Assembly (NCBI GenBank): GCA_039111475.1
Contig: JBCCIP010000021.1
Location: 1 to 64,000, forward strand
Reading direction: 5' to 3'
Length of the DNA: 64,000 nucleotides
DNA from: JAUIET01 sp039111475
GTDB taxonomy: Bacteria > Pseudomonadota > Gammaproteobacteria > Pseudomonadales > JAUIET01
Numbering within the stretch: the stretch's first letter is position 1; each line of letters begins with the position of its first letter. Made by a program: the position numbers and the translations under genes. This document shows, piece after piece, positions 1-8,912 of the stretch. Below the pieces are notes generated by a model. The model was not told the DNA's origin and did not search any database. It saw nothing but the letters and a program-made list of their open reading frames with translations.

Positions 1-1092
1 AACGAAGATGGCAGTCTGGGTGCGCAGAATGATGTTCGATGTACCGGCATCGAGCACAAGCTTGGCCTGCGTGGCTCACCCGCCTGCCAGATGAGCTATG
101 GCGACAATGAGGGCGCTATAGGGTGGCTTATTGGTGAGGAAAACAAAGGGTTGGCCTGCATGTTCACAATGATGAACTATGCGCGATTGCACGTTGGTTT
201 GCACGGTACGGGTGCCGCGGAGCGCGCTTATCAAATGGCTTTGGCGTATGCAAAAGAGCGGGTACAAGGCATCCCCATTGGCCGCAGCCCAGGTGATGAC
301 TCAACGATCATCGATCATGCCGATGTGCGCAGAATGCTAATGACAATGCGCGCCAAAATAGCCGCCTCCAGGGCCATTTGTTATTTAAATGCAAAGGCCA
401 TGGATATGAAAAGCGTTTGCAGAGACGACGCAGAGAGCCACTACTGGGCTGGTCTAAGCGAGCTTTTAACGCCATTATCCAAAGCCTACTCATCGGATAT
501 AGGTGTAGAGTGTTGCTCAGAAGCCGTTCAAGTATTTGGAGGTATGGGTTTCATAGAAGAAACCGGTGTTGCTCAGCTATACCGCGACGTTCGTATTACA
601 CCAATTTACGAAGGTACCAACGGAATTCAGGCCTGGGATCTTGCTAATCGAAAATTGAAAATGGACGGCGGTGAACATTGGCAAAACCTTCTAAGCGACA
701 TCCAACACTTCGCGGATACTCTGACCGTTGAACTGCACGAGATAAAACACAACCTCACGTCCGCTGTTGATGCGTGCCGAACAACGGCTGAGCATTTCCT
801 CAAATCACACAGAGAAAATTCACCGCGATCGGCAGCGGCTGGCAGCGTAGCGTTTCAACGATTGCTCTCCGAAACGGTTGGCGCATGGCTGCTGGCACGC
901 GGTGCGTTCAGCGCTCAGCAGAAATTACTGGACGGCGGCAACGCAGATACCGATTACCTGGCTGGCAGAATCAATCTGGCCAAATTCTTTAGTGCGTACG
1001 TTCTTGGTGCCAGTCTGGCGTTGGGCAAAGTTGCGCAGCTGGGCGATGAACTGATTTTCAGCGACAGTGATGAATTGCTTTCTTCGCGCTAG
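1..1092 (+). CDS. acyl-CoA dehydrogenase, C-terminal part (5' end outside window)
   Basis: FAD-dependent alpha,beta-dehydrogenation of an acyl-CoA thioester, acting in the cytoplasm. The reading frame is open from base 1 and 363 residues are visible, so the N-terminal part lies upstream. The segment GIEHKLGLRGSPACQMSYGD is the usual central acyl-CoA dehydrogenase signature. ITPIYEGTNGIQAWDL carries the glutamate expected as catalytic base in the long (about 600-residue) class, and VFGGMGF precedes it. About 170 further residues of helical C-terminal extension follow, typical of this long class. The stop overlaps the stop of the convergent SnoaL-like gene by four bases. The substrate cannot be told from the sequence. 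The nearby MaoC/DUF35/thiolase operon is on the other strand, so a shared pathway is only a possibility. Confidence 0.93.
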   Translation, partial: NEDGSLGAQNDVRCTGIEHKLGLRGSPACQMSYGDNEGAIGWLIGEENKGLACMFTMMNYARLHVGLHGTGAAERAYQMALAYAKERVQGIPIGRSPGDDSTIIDHADVRRMLMTMRAKIAASRAICYLNAKAMDMKSVCRDDAESHYWAGLSELLTPLSKAYSSDIGVECCSEAVQVFGGMGFIEETGVAQLYRDVRITPIYEGTNGIQAWDLANRKLKMDGGEHWQNLLSDIQHFADTLTVELHEIKHNLTSAVDACRTTAEHFLKSHRENSPRSAAAGSVAFQRLLSETVGAWLLARGAFSAQQKLLDGGNADTDYLAGRINLAKFFSAYVLGASLALGKVAQLGDELIFSDSDELLSSR

Positions 1093-1517
1093 TTGAGGTT
1101 GACCAACCGTTCCTCTTTCCAGTCGATCAGCAGCTCACGGCGTAGAAAAACCCATCCCTGGTGGGTGCGAGCTAACTGGTCATGGTAACGAATAGCCCAC
1201 TCATCAATAACACCTTTTCCTTCTCTGCGCTCTTTGAACAGATGCGCGGCCGTACAATAGGTTTCACAACGTGCCAGATTCCCATCAACAATCGCATCAT
1301 GCTGAAATATTCGATGCTGGGTTGCCTCAAACATATCGCTCAACATCGCGATGGTATTTTCAGCCAACGCAGAGCCACTCATTGGCGGCAGCTCAGGCAG
1401 CACTATTTCAATATCTTTGTGCAAACAGCTCGCAAGTAAGCCTGCGTCCTTACGATCACAGGCACTTGCGTAGCGAATCAACAGTTGGCGTATTTGATCT
1501 GAATCCGATGCAGCCAT
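1089..1517 (-). CDS. SnoaL-like (NTF2 fold) protein
   Basis: Small protein of 142 residues with the pattern of the SnoaL-like/NTF2 fold: an N-terminal helix (QIRQLLIRYASACDRKD), a short loop, then beta strands rich in aromatic residues (DEWAIRYHDQLARTHQGWVF). Members include ketosteroid-isomerase-like enzymes, dehydratases and many uncharacterised proteins, so no reaction is assigned. I chose the ATG at 1517 because AGGAGC lies just upstream. A longer reading frame reaches 1598, but it would run into the divergent polymerase gene and has no ribosome site. The starts of this gene and polB are only 16 bp apart, so their promoters must overlap the other gene's coding region. The stop overlaps that of the acyl-CoA dehydrogenase. 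Confidence 0.75.
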   Translation of the reverse strand: MAASDSDQIRQLLIRYASACDRKDAGLLASCLHKDIEIVLPELPPMSGSALAENTIAMLSDMFEATQHRIFQHDAIVDGNLARCETYCTAAHLFKERREGKGVIDEWAIRYHDQLARTHQGWVFLRRELLIDWKEERLVNLN

Positions 1518-1533
1518 GATAATCTGAGCTCCT

Positions 1534-3873
1534 ATGAAAATCGGTGAAAAGAACGCGATCCTATCAGGCTTCCTTCTGAGCCGCCATTGGCGTGACACTG
1601 GCAGTGGAATAGAGCTTAATTACTGGGCCAGTTCCGATCGTGGACCACTGCTAGTGCGCCTGACCGGGCAGGAGGCAGTATGTTTTTGCCGGCACGATCA
1701 CAGGCTAAACGACGTCAATGAGTACAGGCGCGAAGCGCTCGCCCTGCGCAATCTGCAGGGCGAGGAAATGGATGGCCTGTACTTTCGCTCGCATAGGCAA
1801 TACAAGGAATTTGCTGGGTCAAACGCGCAATTGTATGAATCAGACATCAAACTGGTTGATCGCTACCTGATGGAACGCTTTGTCATGGCTTCATTCAGAC
1901 TGCAGGGAGATATTGCCCCGAAAGGTCGCCATCTGGTCGCTCTGAATCCAAAAATTGCCGCAGGTAGTTACCAGCCGTCATTGCAGGCCGCTTCGCTGGA
2001 TATAGAAACAGACGGCTTTGGCGACACGCTTTACTCAATAGGTGTGGCGCATTCGGCCGAGTCACTGGTGTTTATGCTAGGTGCTGGTAGAGACACCTCA
2101 CATGCGCGGTATGCGGTTCGCTATTTCAGTAATGAAGCACAGCTGTTGAACGCATTTTTTTCCTGGTTTCGTGATATTGATCCAGACTTGATCATTGGGT
2201 GGAATGTCATTGGCTTCGATCTCTATTTTCTTCAGAACAAATGCAAACAACTCAACATTCCCTTCACATTGGGCCGTGCCGACGAGCACGCTTTCGTAAT
2301 GCCCAGAGAGTCTACGCAACGAGGAGTTCAGTCACCTTCGAGAGCAAAAATACCGGGTCGAGCTGTGCTTGATGGGGTGGAACTTCTGCGCGCGGGGTTC
2401 TGGCGTTTCGAGAGTTTTGCGCTAGATAACGTTGCCAGAGAAATGCTGGGCATAGGCAAAATAATCAAACAAAGTGGTGCCGATAAAGTAAAAGAGATTA
2501 ACCGTCGCTTCAGAGAAAACAAGGAAGAGCTGGCGGCGTACAACATACAGGACTGTTTTCTGGTGCAAGATATCTTCGACCACGCAGACCTTTTCAATTT
2601 CGCCATTCAGCGCGCTGAAATGACCGGACTGGATATCGACAGAATGGGTGGCTCGGTTGCAACGTTTGACAATGTCTATCTGCCCAGACTGCATCGAAAA
2701 GGCTACGTGGCACCGAACGTTGATAGCGAACGTAGTTCGGGGCTTGGCAGCCCCGGCGGCTATGTTCTGGATTCTGAACCGGGTCTTTACAAAAACGTGC
2801 TGGTACTGGATTTCAAATCTCTATACCCCAGCATTATACGTACGTTTTTAATCGACCCACTGGGCATGCACCTTGCCGAACTCGAACCAGAGCAAGCACT
2901 GGTTGAAGGTTTCCTTGATGCGCAATTTTCGCGCCAACACTCGATATTGCCAGATTTGATCAGCGAATTGTGGCGGCGGCGTGATGGCGCCAAACAGGCT
3001 AACGATACAGCTCTTTCTCAGGCAATCAAGATTATCATGAATTCGTTTTACGGCGTACTTGGCACGCCAGCTTGTCGCTTCTATGACCCTAAGCTGGCAT
3101 CAAGTATTACTTTACGCGGTCATCAGATCATAACCGAAAGTCTGAGACTGATTGAGCAACACGGCTTCAGAGTGATCTATGGTGACACCGATTCCTTGTT
3201 CGTTCTGCTGCCAGAAAATCACAGTGAGACAATGGCACAAAAAGCCGGCAAGCAATTGGCGGTCAGATTGAATACGCATTGGCAACAGTATTTGCAACGT
3301 GAAATGCAGCTAAGCAGCCATCTGGAAATAGAATTCGAAACACACTACATTCGCTTTCTAATGCCAACCATCCGCGGCGATAGCAAAGGAAGCAAAAAGC
3401 GTTACGCCGGGATGATTCGCAATCCGCAAGATACTTTAGAACTTCAGTTTAAAGGTTTAGAAGCCGCACGTACTGATTGGACACCGCTGGCACGTGAATT
3501 CCAGCGTGAGTTGTATTGGCTGATTTTCAACGACAAAGAGTACAGATCTCTGGTGGAGAAAACGGCACAACATGTTGTTGCCGGCGAGCTTGATGACAAA
3601 CTAGTGTATAGAAAACGACTGCGGCGCAACGTAGATGACTACCTTAAGAATGTGCCGCCCCATGTGCAGGCCGCCAGAAAACTGGCTAACCCGGGCCGCT
3701 ACATTGAATATCTCATTACTGTGAATGGCCCGGAACCCGTCGAACTGCTCAATTCAGCCATTGATTATCAACACTATCTTGACCGCCAACTCGCACCTGC
3801 GGCGGATGGTATTCTGCATTTTCTGGGCGATAGTTTCAGCGAACTCACCAGTGCACAATTAAATATGTTTTGA
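1534..3873 (+). CDS. polB: DNA polymerase II (family B)
   Basis: Family B DNA polymerase with 3'-5' proofreading, used in translesion synthesis and replication restart. It is 779 residues long, close to the E. coli enzyme (783). The exonuclease motif DIETD is near residue 155 and IIGWNVIGFDL (ExoII) near 230. The polymerase motifs are DFKSLYPSII (A, about 425), KIIMNSFYGVLG (B, about 500) and YGDTDS (C, about 549), all with their catalytic residues. The start is supported because SGFLLSRHWRDT aligns with the N-terminus of E. coli PolB; the Shine-Dalgarno is weak. In E. coli polB is SOS-induced, but I see no CTGT-N8-ACAG LexA box just upstream here. The next SDR gene starts six bases downstream and is probably co-transcribed. 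Confidence 0.97.
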   Translation: MKIGEKNAILSGFLLSRHWRDTGSGIELNYWASSDRGPLLVRLTGQEAVCFCRHDHRLNDVNEYRREALALRNLQGEEMDGLYFRSHRQYKEFAGSNAQLYESDIKLVDRYLMERFVMASFRLQGDIAPKGRHLVALNPKIAAGSYQPSLQAASLDIETDGFGDTLYSIGVAHSAESLVFMLGAGRDTSHARYAVRYFSNEAQLLNAFFSWFRDIDPDLIIGWNVIGFDLYFLQNKCKQLNIPFTLGRADEHAFVMPRESTQRGVQSPSRAKIPGRAVLDGVELLRAGFWRFESFALDNVAREMLGIGKIIKQSGADKVKEINRRFRENKEELAAYNIQDCFLVQDIFDHADLFNFAIQRAEMTGLDIDRMGGSVATFDNVYLPRLHRKGYVAPNVDSERSSGLGSPGGYVLDSEPGLYKNVLVLDFKSLYPSIIRTFLIDPLGMHLAELEPEQALVEGFLDAQFSRQHSILPDLISELWRRRDGAKQANDTALSQAIKIIMNSFYGVLGTPACRFYDPKLASSITLRGHQIITESLRLIEQHGFRVIYGDTDSLFVLLPENHSETMAQKAGKQLAVRLNTHWQQYLQREMQLSSHLEIEFETHYIRFLMPTIRGDSKGSKKRYAGMIRNPQDTLELQFKGLEAARTDWTPLAREFQRELYWLIFNDKEYRSLVEKTAQHVVAGELDDKLVYRKRLRRNVDDYLKNVPPHVQAARKLANPGRYIEYLITVNGPEPVELLNSAIDYQHYLDRQLAPAADGILHFLGDSFSELTSAQLNMF

Positions 3874-3879
3874 GGGCTT

Positions 3880-4644
3880 ATGCATTTACAACTTGAAGAT
3901 AAGGTCGCATTAGTCACCGGTAGCGATAGACGCACTGGTGAGATCATTGCTGATACATTGGCGGCCGAAGGCGCTGCTGTTATTTATCATGGAAATGACA
4001 GCGCGCCCAACCAGGCATTATCTGTGTCGGGCAATGTTGCTACGGACGAAGGCTGCAAAGCGGTAGTAGACACTGTGTCCGCACTTGGCCACAAGGTAGA
4101 CATACTGGTTAATAACTACGGCACTGCGGACATGCATCGCTGGAGTAGTGCAGACACAGACAAATGGCTGGAGATGTATCAAATCAATGTGTTGTCGGCG
4201 GCGCGCATGGTAAAAGCGTTTATGCCCTCAATGAGAGCGGCGGGCTGGGGCCGAATCATCAACTTGGGTACCATCGGTTCGCATCAACCGAATAACATTA
4301 TGCCCGCCTACTACGCCGCTAAAGGCGCATTGGCCACTCTTGGTGTGAGCCTTGCCAAGGAGCTTGGTGGCAGTGGCGTTACTGTTAATACTGTGGCCCC
4401 TGGCTTAATTCGAACAGAACAGGTGGAGGCAATGTTTCGCAAACGCGCCAATAAAAATGGCTGGGCTGATGATTGGGACGAGATAGTCTCGAAAGTGGTT
4501 GAAACTGACTACCCCAATCCCTGTGGCCGTATTGCTGAGCGCCAGGAGGTGGCTGATCTGGTCACCTTTTTGTGCAGTCCACGGGCTGGTTTTATCAACG
4601 GTCAGAACATCCGGATAGATGGTGGCGCTGTTCAATACGTATAA
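3880..4644 (+). CDS. SDR-family oxidoreductase
   Basis: Short-chain dehydrogenase/reductase of 254 residues with a Rossmann fold, expected to use NAD(P)H. The cofactor motif is TGSDRRTG (13-20), in which the middle glycine of the usual TGxxxGxG is replaced by arginine. NNYG stands for NNAG at 78-81, and the catalytic pair is Y144/K148 in YYAAK. The usual catalytic serine position carries threonine (LGTIGS, around 131). The C-terminus FINGQNIRIDGG is typical of FabG-like SDRs. It begins six bases after polB and ends 17 bases before a convergent SDR. The substrate is unknown. The altered glycine motif could mean relaxed cofactor binding or a specialised subfamily. Confidence 0.9.
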   Translation: MHLQLEDKVALVTGSDRRTGEIIADTLAAEGAAVIYHGNDSAPNQALSVSGNVATDEGCKAVVDTVSALGHKVDILVNNYGTADMHRWSSADTDKWLEMYQINVLSAARMVKAFMPSMRAAGWGRIINLGTIGSHQPNNIMPAYYAAKGALATLGVSLAKELGGSGVTVNTVAPGLIRTEQVEAMFRKRANKNGWADDWDEIVSKVVETDYPNPCGRIAERQEVADLVTFLCSPRAGFINGQNIRIDGGAVQYV

Positions 4645-4661
4645 GCTCAGCCAACGCTATC

Positions 4662-5504
4662 TCAATTATTCAGCAGAGACGCTACGCCTAGCAAATTGAG
4701 CTGCTTGGCAATCGATGGCGCTCGTAACAATTCATCAGGCTGCCACTCCTCTTGCGGCTCATTCTGAGCTAGCCAGGCTACTACGGCTGCAATACTCTGG
4801 GGTGTGCAGGTCTTGAATTGCGCCAGCGTATTTTCATCAATGCCGGCCGAGCGCATCACTTCGGTGATGACCGTACCGGGTTCAATGTTAAACACTCGCA
4901 GGCCAGAATCGGGGTGTTCCACGCGCAATGCACCTGCCATGCGCCCCAGCGCGGCTTTTGACGACGGATAGACAAAGTTCCAACCGCCGCTGTCGGCGGC
5001 CGCCGGTGGGTTGTGAAATGCCGTATGAGACAACATGTTCAAAATAGTACCCTGCCCTTGCTCAAGCATGCCGGGTAGAAAGGCCTGAACCAGCGCCAAC
5101 GGTGTATACACGTTGCCCTGGTACATGGCATCAAGATGTTGTCTCTCCAAGTCCAAGGTGCGCGTTAGATTGCCCTCCCCCTGGTAGATTGCATTGTTGA
5201 ACAAAAAATCGATCTGACCGAAGTGTTGCAGTGCGTGATCGGCGGCGGCCTGGATTGAGTCTGGCTGCAGAACATCGGCTTGCAAGCACAGCGCTTCTCT
5301 GCCATGGGCGCGTACCGCAGCCGCCGTTGCTTCAAGACTGCCAGGAAGAGGCATGTTACCGGCCACGTAATCCTGGCTCTGCCCTTCACTCATTGTGCGC
5401 GCGGTTATTGCTACGTTATAGCCTGCTCTGGCAAGAGCCACAGCCGACTCGGCGCCTATGCCTCGGCTGGCGCCAGTGATAAAAGCGGTTGGACTATTAG
5501 ACAC
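4662..5504 (-). CDS. SDR-family oxidoreductase
   Basis: Short-chain dehydrogenase of 280 residues. It has a canonical TGASRGIG cofactor motif (10-17), NNA at 103-105, serine 159 in MLSH, and Y179/K183 in YPSSK as the catalytic pair. I place the start at a GTG at 5504 because a strong GGAGGT lies four bases before it and the fold begins immediately (TAFITGASRGIG). It is the downstream SDR of the minus-strand block that includes the hydratase/thiolase genes, but it is separated from them by the small membrane protein and a gap, so membership of the same transcript is uncertain. The substrate is unknown. Confidence 0.92.
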   Translation of the reverse strand: MSNSPTAFITGASRGIGAESAVALARAGYNVAITARTMSEGQSQDYVAGNMPLPGSLEATAAAVRAHGREALCLQADVLQPDSIQAAADHALQHFGQIDFLFNNAIYQGEGNLTRTLDLERQHLDAMYQGNVYTPLALVQAFLPGMLEQGQGTILNMLSHTAFHNPPAAADSGGWNFVYPSSKAALGRMAGALRVEHPDSGLRVFNIEPGTVITEVMRSAGIDENTLAQFKTCTPQSIAAVVAWLAQNEPQEEWQPDELLRAPSIAKQLNLLGVASLLNN

Positions 5505-5549
5505 GTCGACCTCCGAACAGAAGAGTCGAATGCTAGCACGCTTGGGTGC

Positions 5550-5924
5550 TTACGCCATCTGGCCAGGCTTATCCATCCAGCAATCCCCATTTTCACTGTG
5601 TAATGGTTTGCGCTCTTCGCCTTTCATACGACCCGCCGAGGGCCGCAGTTTGATGTCATCAATACCGAAAATACAGAATGCTGAACTGCGTTTTACTTGC
5701 CTATCTTCAAGATCTTTCTGGTTAGTCGATTCGGCTTCGCTTACTACCTCGGTCGCCGCGGCACCGAAAGCCAGCCCACACGCAAACAGCATCACCAGCA
5801 TGGCAGCGACAAACTGCGGCATTGATGAGCGACGCTGCCGCTGCACATGATCAATTAAGGCTTCACCACGTTCGGCACGAATGCCGCTGGTTTCAGAAAT
5901 CGGTTTTTCTTGGTAGCTCATCAT
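5550..5924 (-). CDS. small membrane protein, unknown function
   Basis: Reading frame of 124 residues that I do not recognise. It has a charged N-terminal 35 residues, one predicted transmembrane segment (about residues 36-58, rich in Ala, Leu, Val and Phe) and a charged, mostly polar tail with two cysteines. The N-terminal charge pattern suggests an N-in orientation. The start could be either of two adjacent ATGs at 5924 or 5921, and no clear Shine-Dalgarno precedes them. No family match is evident to me. It lies alone between an SDR and a histidine-phosphatase-like gene. It may be a real lineage-specific protein or a chance frame. Confidence 0.5.
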   Translation of the reverse strand: MMSYQEKPISETSGIRAERGEALIDHVQRQRRSSMPQFVAAMLVMLFACGLAFGAAATEVVSEAESTNQKDLEDRQVKRSSAFCIFGIDDIKLRPSAGRMKGEERKPLHSENGDCWMDKPGQMA

Positions 5925-6115
5925 CAGTATTCAGCGTTTTGTCGAAGAAATGGCTCTTTATGAACCAGTTCTGCTGCTTATTCCCTGAAGCTCTTAACAC
6001 GGCGTCTTGCCGTCGGATTTGCTTATAATAATCAGCCCAAAGTACTGAAAACAACGCCGTTTATCAAGTTGTGGAGATTATTTGACCAAATACCATGCAA
6101 TCTACCCACGCTGAG

Positions 6116-6829
6116 CTAGCGGTAGGTTACCAGACACTCGCCCATTTGACGCCCCAAAACATCAAGAAATGAATGGTCGTTGAAGTAAGACAGCGACACT
6201 TTGCGACCGCCTTGGCTATAAAAAAGCTGACTGACTGAACAGTTGATTACTGGCTCGTAAAAACGATATGTGTGCTCTCCTCCCAAGCCCAGAACTTGCG
6301 CCACAATCGTCGCGATTGTGCCACCGGAGGCAAATATGCCAATCGTCTTACCAGAGCCATGCGCTGCCATTGCTTCTTGCATGGCCGCACGCACTCCACC
6401 GGAATACTCGGCCCAGCTTTGTATTCGATCATCCTGGCATTGCTGCGATACCCAAAAATTGAATGACGCTTCCACCATTTTCTGGAAGCTTTTGCTGTCC
6501 TTCGCTCCGGATTCAACAAGCTCTTTAATGGCAGGCTGATTCCTGATTATTTCTGGCAGTAGATATTTGATTTGCTCATCATTCTGAATTTCGTTAAAGC
6601 GCGGATCAATGTGATGTTCAGGCACCACCGTTTGCGAACCAATCGCAAGCTGAGCGGTCTTTTGCTGGCGTTGCAAATCGCCGCTATAAACCGCATCGAA
6701 TTGAATGTCGCAATCGCGAAAGTAGTGACCAAGCACTTCGGCCTGCCGGCAGCCCAATGGCGAGAGCTGATCGTAGTTTTCCGCTCCGAATGATGCCTGG
6801 CCGTGTCGAACTACATAGATGGTGGCCAT
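6116..6829 (-). CDS. histidine-phosphatase-superfamily protein
   Basis: Phosphoglycerate-mutase-like protein of 237 residues. The N-terminal VVRHGQAS (R8, H9, G10) is the phospho-histidine motif and YSGDLQRQQKTAQ (48-60) holds the usual second arginine region. The motif that normally supplies the second catalytic histidine (SHGG) reads ASGGT at 167-171, so that residue is absent. Some proteobacterial members have this variant, and activity should not be assumed. The gene starts two bases from the stop of the upstream SDR (6831-7643), so the two are almost certainly in one operon with the thiolase-like and MaoC-like genes. Association of such phosphatases with acyl-CoA operons is common, but the substrate is unknown. 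Confidence 0.88.
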   Translation of the reverse strand: MATIYVVRHGQASFGAENYDQLSPLGCRQAEVLGHYFRDCDIQFDAVYSGDLQRQQKTAQLAIGSQTVVPEHHIDPRFNEIQNDEQIKYLLPEIIRNQPAIKELVESGAKDSKSFQKMVEASFNFWVSQQCQDDRIQSWAEYSGGVRAAMQEAMAAHGSGKTIGIFASGGTIATIVAQVLGLGGEHTYRFYEPVINCSVSQLFYSQGGRKVSLSYFNDHSFLDVLGRQMGECLVTYR

Positions 6830-6830
6830 G

Positions 6831-7643
6831 TTATTTGTCAGCGTCTACGTTATGGAGTGCTGTGATATCAAAGGATGGAATGTACATCTGAGGTGTTTTC
6901 CCACCATCGACCGGCAGAACCACACCGGTAATGAATGAGGCTTGCGATGAAGCAAGGAAACACACTGCCTCTGACACTTCCTCAGGATCAGCGTGGCGCT
7001 GCATTGGAATAGAACCAGCAACAAGGTCACTGACTTTCTCATTCTTTCGGAATGCGGCTTGCTGGCCAGGTGTTACCACAGAACCCGGCGCCACAACATT
7101 AAGTCGCACATTGTAAGGGGCTGCTTCCATTGCCGCGCAGCAAGTGAACTGATTAACCGCAGCTTTCGAACCCGAATAAGCACCCGCTGCCATACCAGCT
7201 CTGAGGCTGCTCACTGAGCTTATATTAATAATGGAGCCAGACCTAGCCTCCATCATCACCTTCATCGCTTCTTTGCAACCGACAAATACGCTGTCGACCG
7301 AGGCCGTGAAATTAGCCCGAAAGTCGTCAATTGATTGATCTAGCACCATTCCGCCAATAACCGAAGGTGCATTGTTGACCAATACGTCCAGCCTACCGTG
7401 CTCTGCATGTGTTTGCTGAATCAAGCGGGCAAACTCCTCCAGATCGTTCACGTCCAGAGCGGCAGCCATCACGCTGCCTGCTTCGCCGGCAAGTTCTGCG
7501 ACCAACTCATCCAACTTAGGTTTGCGTCGTGCACAGGCCACCACAAACGCGCCTTCACGCACCAGCTGGCGCACAATAGACCGTCCAATGCCAAGACTGC
7601 CACCTGTTACAATGGCTACCTGTCCTTCAAATCGATTAGTCAT
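6831..7643 (-). CDS. SDR-family oxidoreductase
   Basis: Short-chain dehydrogenase of 270 residues with cofactor motif TGGSLGIG (13-20), NNAP (90-93), serines at 142-143 (ISS) and the catalytic Y156/K160 in YSGSK. The C-terminus SFITGVVLPVDGGKT is FabG-like. I chose the ATG at 7643 because the fold begins at once (RFEGQVAIVTGG). A TTG at 7658 would add five residues, and neither start has a clear ribosome site. It lies 44 bases downstream of the thiolase-like gene. In a hydratase/aldolase pathway it could oxidise a 3-hydroxyacyl or hydroxysteroid intermediate; that role is inferred from neighbours only. Confidence 0.92.
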   Translation of the reverse strand: MTNRFEGQVAIVTGGSLGIGRSIVRQLVREGAFVVACARRKPKLDELVAELAGEAGSVMAAALDVNDLEEFARLIQQTHAEHGRLDVLVNNAPSVIGGMVLDQSIDDFRANFTASVDSVFVGCKEAMKVMMEARSGSIINISSVSSLRAGMAAGAYSGSKAAVNQFTCCAAMEAAPYNVRLNVVAPGSVVTPGQQAAFRKNEKVSDLVAGSIPMQRHADPEEVSEAVCFLASSQASFITGVVLPVDGGKTPQMYIPSFDITALHNVDADK

Positions 7644-7687
7644 ATAATTAAATTTCAATAATTTAGCGTACAGAAAGAGAATCTACT

Positions 7688-8854
7688 TTATAAATTGCCT
7701 AGCAAAGCGCCGCCGGTTGGTACGCCAACGCCTGAGGTCACCAGTACATTGTTAATGGTCTTTTCAGGTTGGTTTACGGAACTGCCGCGCACTAGTTTGG
7801 CAGCCTCGACAATCCCGTTAACGCCGTGAATATAGGCTTCGCTCAATTGCCCGCCGTGGGTATTGGTTGGCAGGCGTCCGTTACTCCGCAGCGAACCTTC
7901 CAATACAAATTGAGGTGCTTTGTACGACTCACAGAAACCCCAGCTTTCCAGCTGCCACAACACAATGGGCGTGAACGCATCGTAGATAACAGCAGCATCA
8001 ATGTCATCTGGCGACAGACCACTTTGCTGGTAAGCCTCCTTAGCAGCAATATCCATGGATGGAATTGCCGCTATTTCCGGACGATAAAAGCTGGTCATCG
8101 ATTCCATATTGGCGGCGGCGGCCTGCCCTACGCCTTTGATCGCCACCGGCTTATGCTTTAGGCCTTTCGCGCGTTCTGCGGTAGTAATGATGACTGCGCT
8201 GCCACCATCACTTTCCAGGCAGCAGTCCAGCAGTTTGAGAGGCGACACAATCCGTTTGGCGTTGTCATAGTCGTCCAGTGTAAACGGCTGCTCGTAAAAC
8301 AAAGCGGCTGGGTTCTTTGCAGCGTATTCGCGCTGCACGTGGGCGATCTCGAACATCGCTTCCTGACACTCTTCGGTTAAATGCATATAACGCTGCGAAT
8401 ACATGGCCACCCAACTTGCGGGCGTCATCAAGCCATACGGCGTGTACCATCCCCAGTGAATAGCGTCGGCCGTCAGCAAAGGACCGGATACTCCCGAACT
8501 GTACCGATGTCCTGAGCGGCCGTTTAGGGAGCGATAGCAGACTACACATTCTGCCATGCCACTTGCAACCGCCATCACCGCTTGATGTATCAAACCAGTA
8601 GCCGCGCCACCACCGTGTGGTACGCGGGAGTAAAACCGAAGATCTCCAATGCCCACGGCGCGGGCCAGTTCGATTTCATCGGTGTTGTCCATTGTGAATG
8701 TGGTCATACCATCCACATCTGCCGGTGTCAGGCCTGCGTCTTTCAGCGCATCGCGCGTGGCTTCTGCGGCCAGCTGCAGTTCGGAACGACCCGAATTTTT
8801 TGAAAACTCGGTGTTGGCGATTCCCACAATCGCGGTCTTATCACAAATAGACAT
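7688..8854 (-). CDS. thiolase-superfamily protein, Ltp2-like (aldolase candidate)
   Basis: Thiolase-fold protein of 388 residues of the lipid-transfer/SCP-x type. The C-terminal signature NTHGGQLSEAYIHG (331-344) is typical. Where true thiolases of this group carry the nucleophilic cysteine, this protein reads RVPHGGGAATG (77-87), with no cysteine. YDAF at 291-294 and Y341 in SEAYIHG are well placed to be active-site tyrosines. Loss of the cysteine is the hallmark of Ltp2, the retro-aldolase that works with the DUF35 domain of ChsH2 in steroid side-chain removal. The next two genes upstream encode a MaoC-like hydratase and a MaoC-DUF35 fusion, which strengthens that reading. It could also be an aldolase for another branched acyl-CoA. 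Confidence 0.88.
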   Translation of the reverse strand: MSICDKTAIVGIANTEFSKNSGRSELQLAAEATRDALKDAGLTPADVDGMTTFTMDNTDEIELARAVGIGDLRFYSRVPHGGGAATGLIHQAVMAVASGMAECVVCYRSLNGRSGHRYSSGVSGPLLTADAIHWGWYTPYGLMTPASWVAMYSQRYMHLTEECQEAMFEIAHVQREYAAKNPAALFYEQPFTLDDYDNAKRIVSPLKLLDCCLESDGGSAVIITTAERAKGLKHKPVAIKGVGQAAAANMESMTSFYRPEIAAIPSMDIAAKEAYQQSGLSPDDIDAAVIYDAFTPIVLWQLESWGFCESYKAPQFVLEGSLRSNGRLPTNTHGGQLSEAYIHGVNGIVEAAKLVRGSSVNQPEKTINNVLVTSGVGVPTGGALLGNL

Positions 8855-8912
8855 TTATAGACTCCAGTTTGGAATAGTGGCTTGCATTTGAGATGACGCC
8901 TCTGTAAACAAG

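Noticed and set aside
1440..1533. Possible LexA box before polB
   Set aside because: AACAGTTGG occurs, but no CTGT-N8-ACAG arrangement is present.
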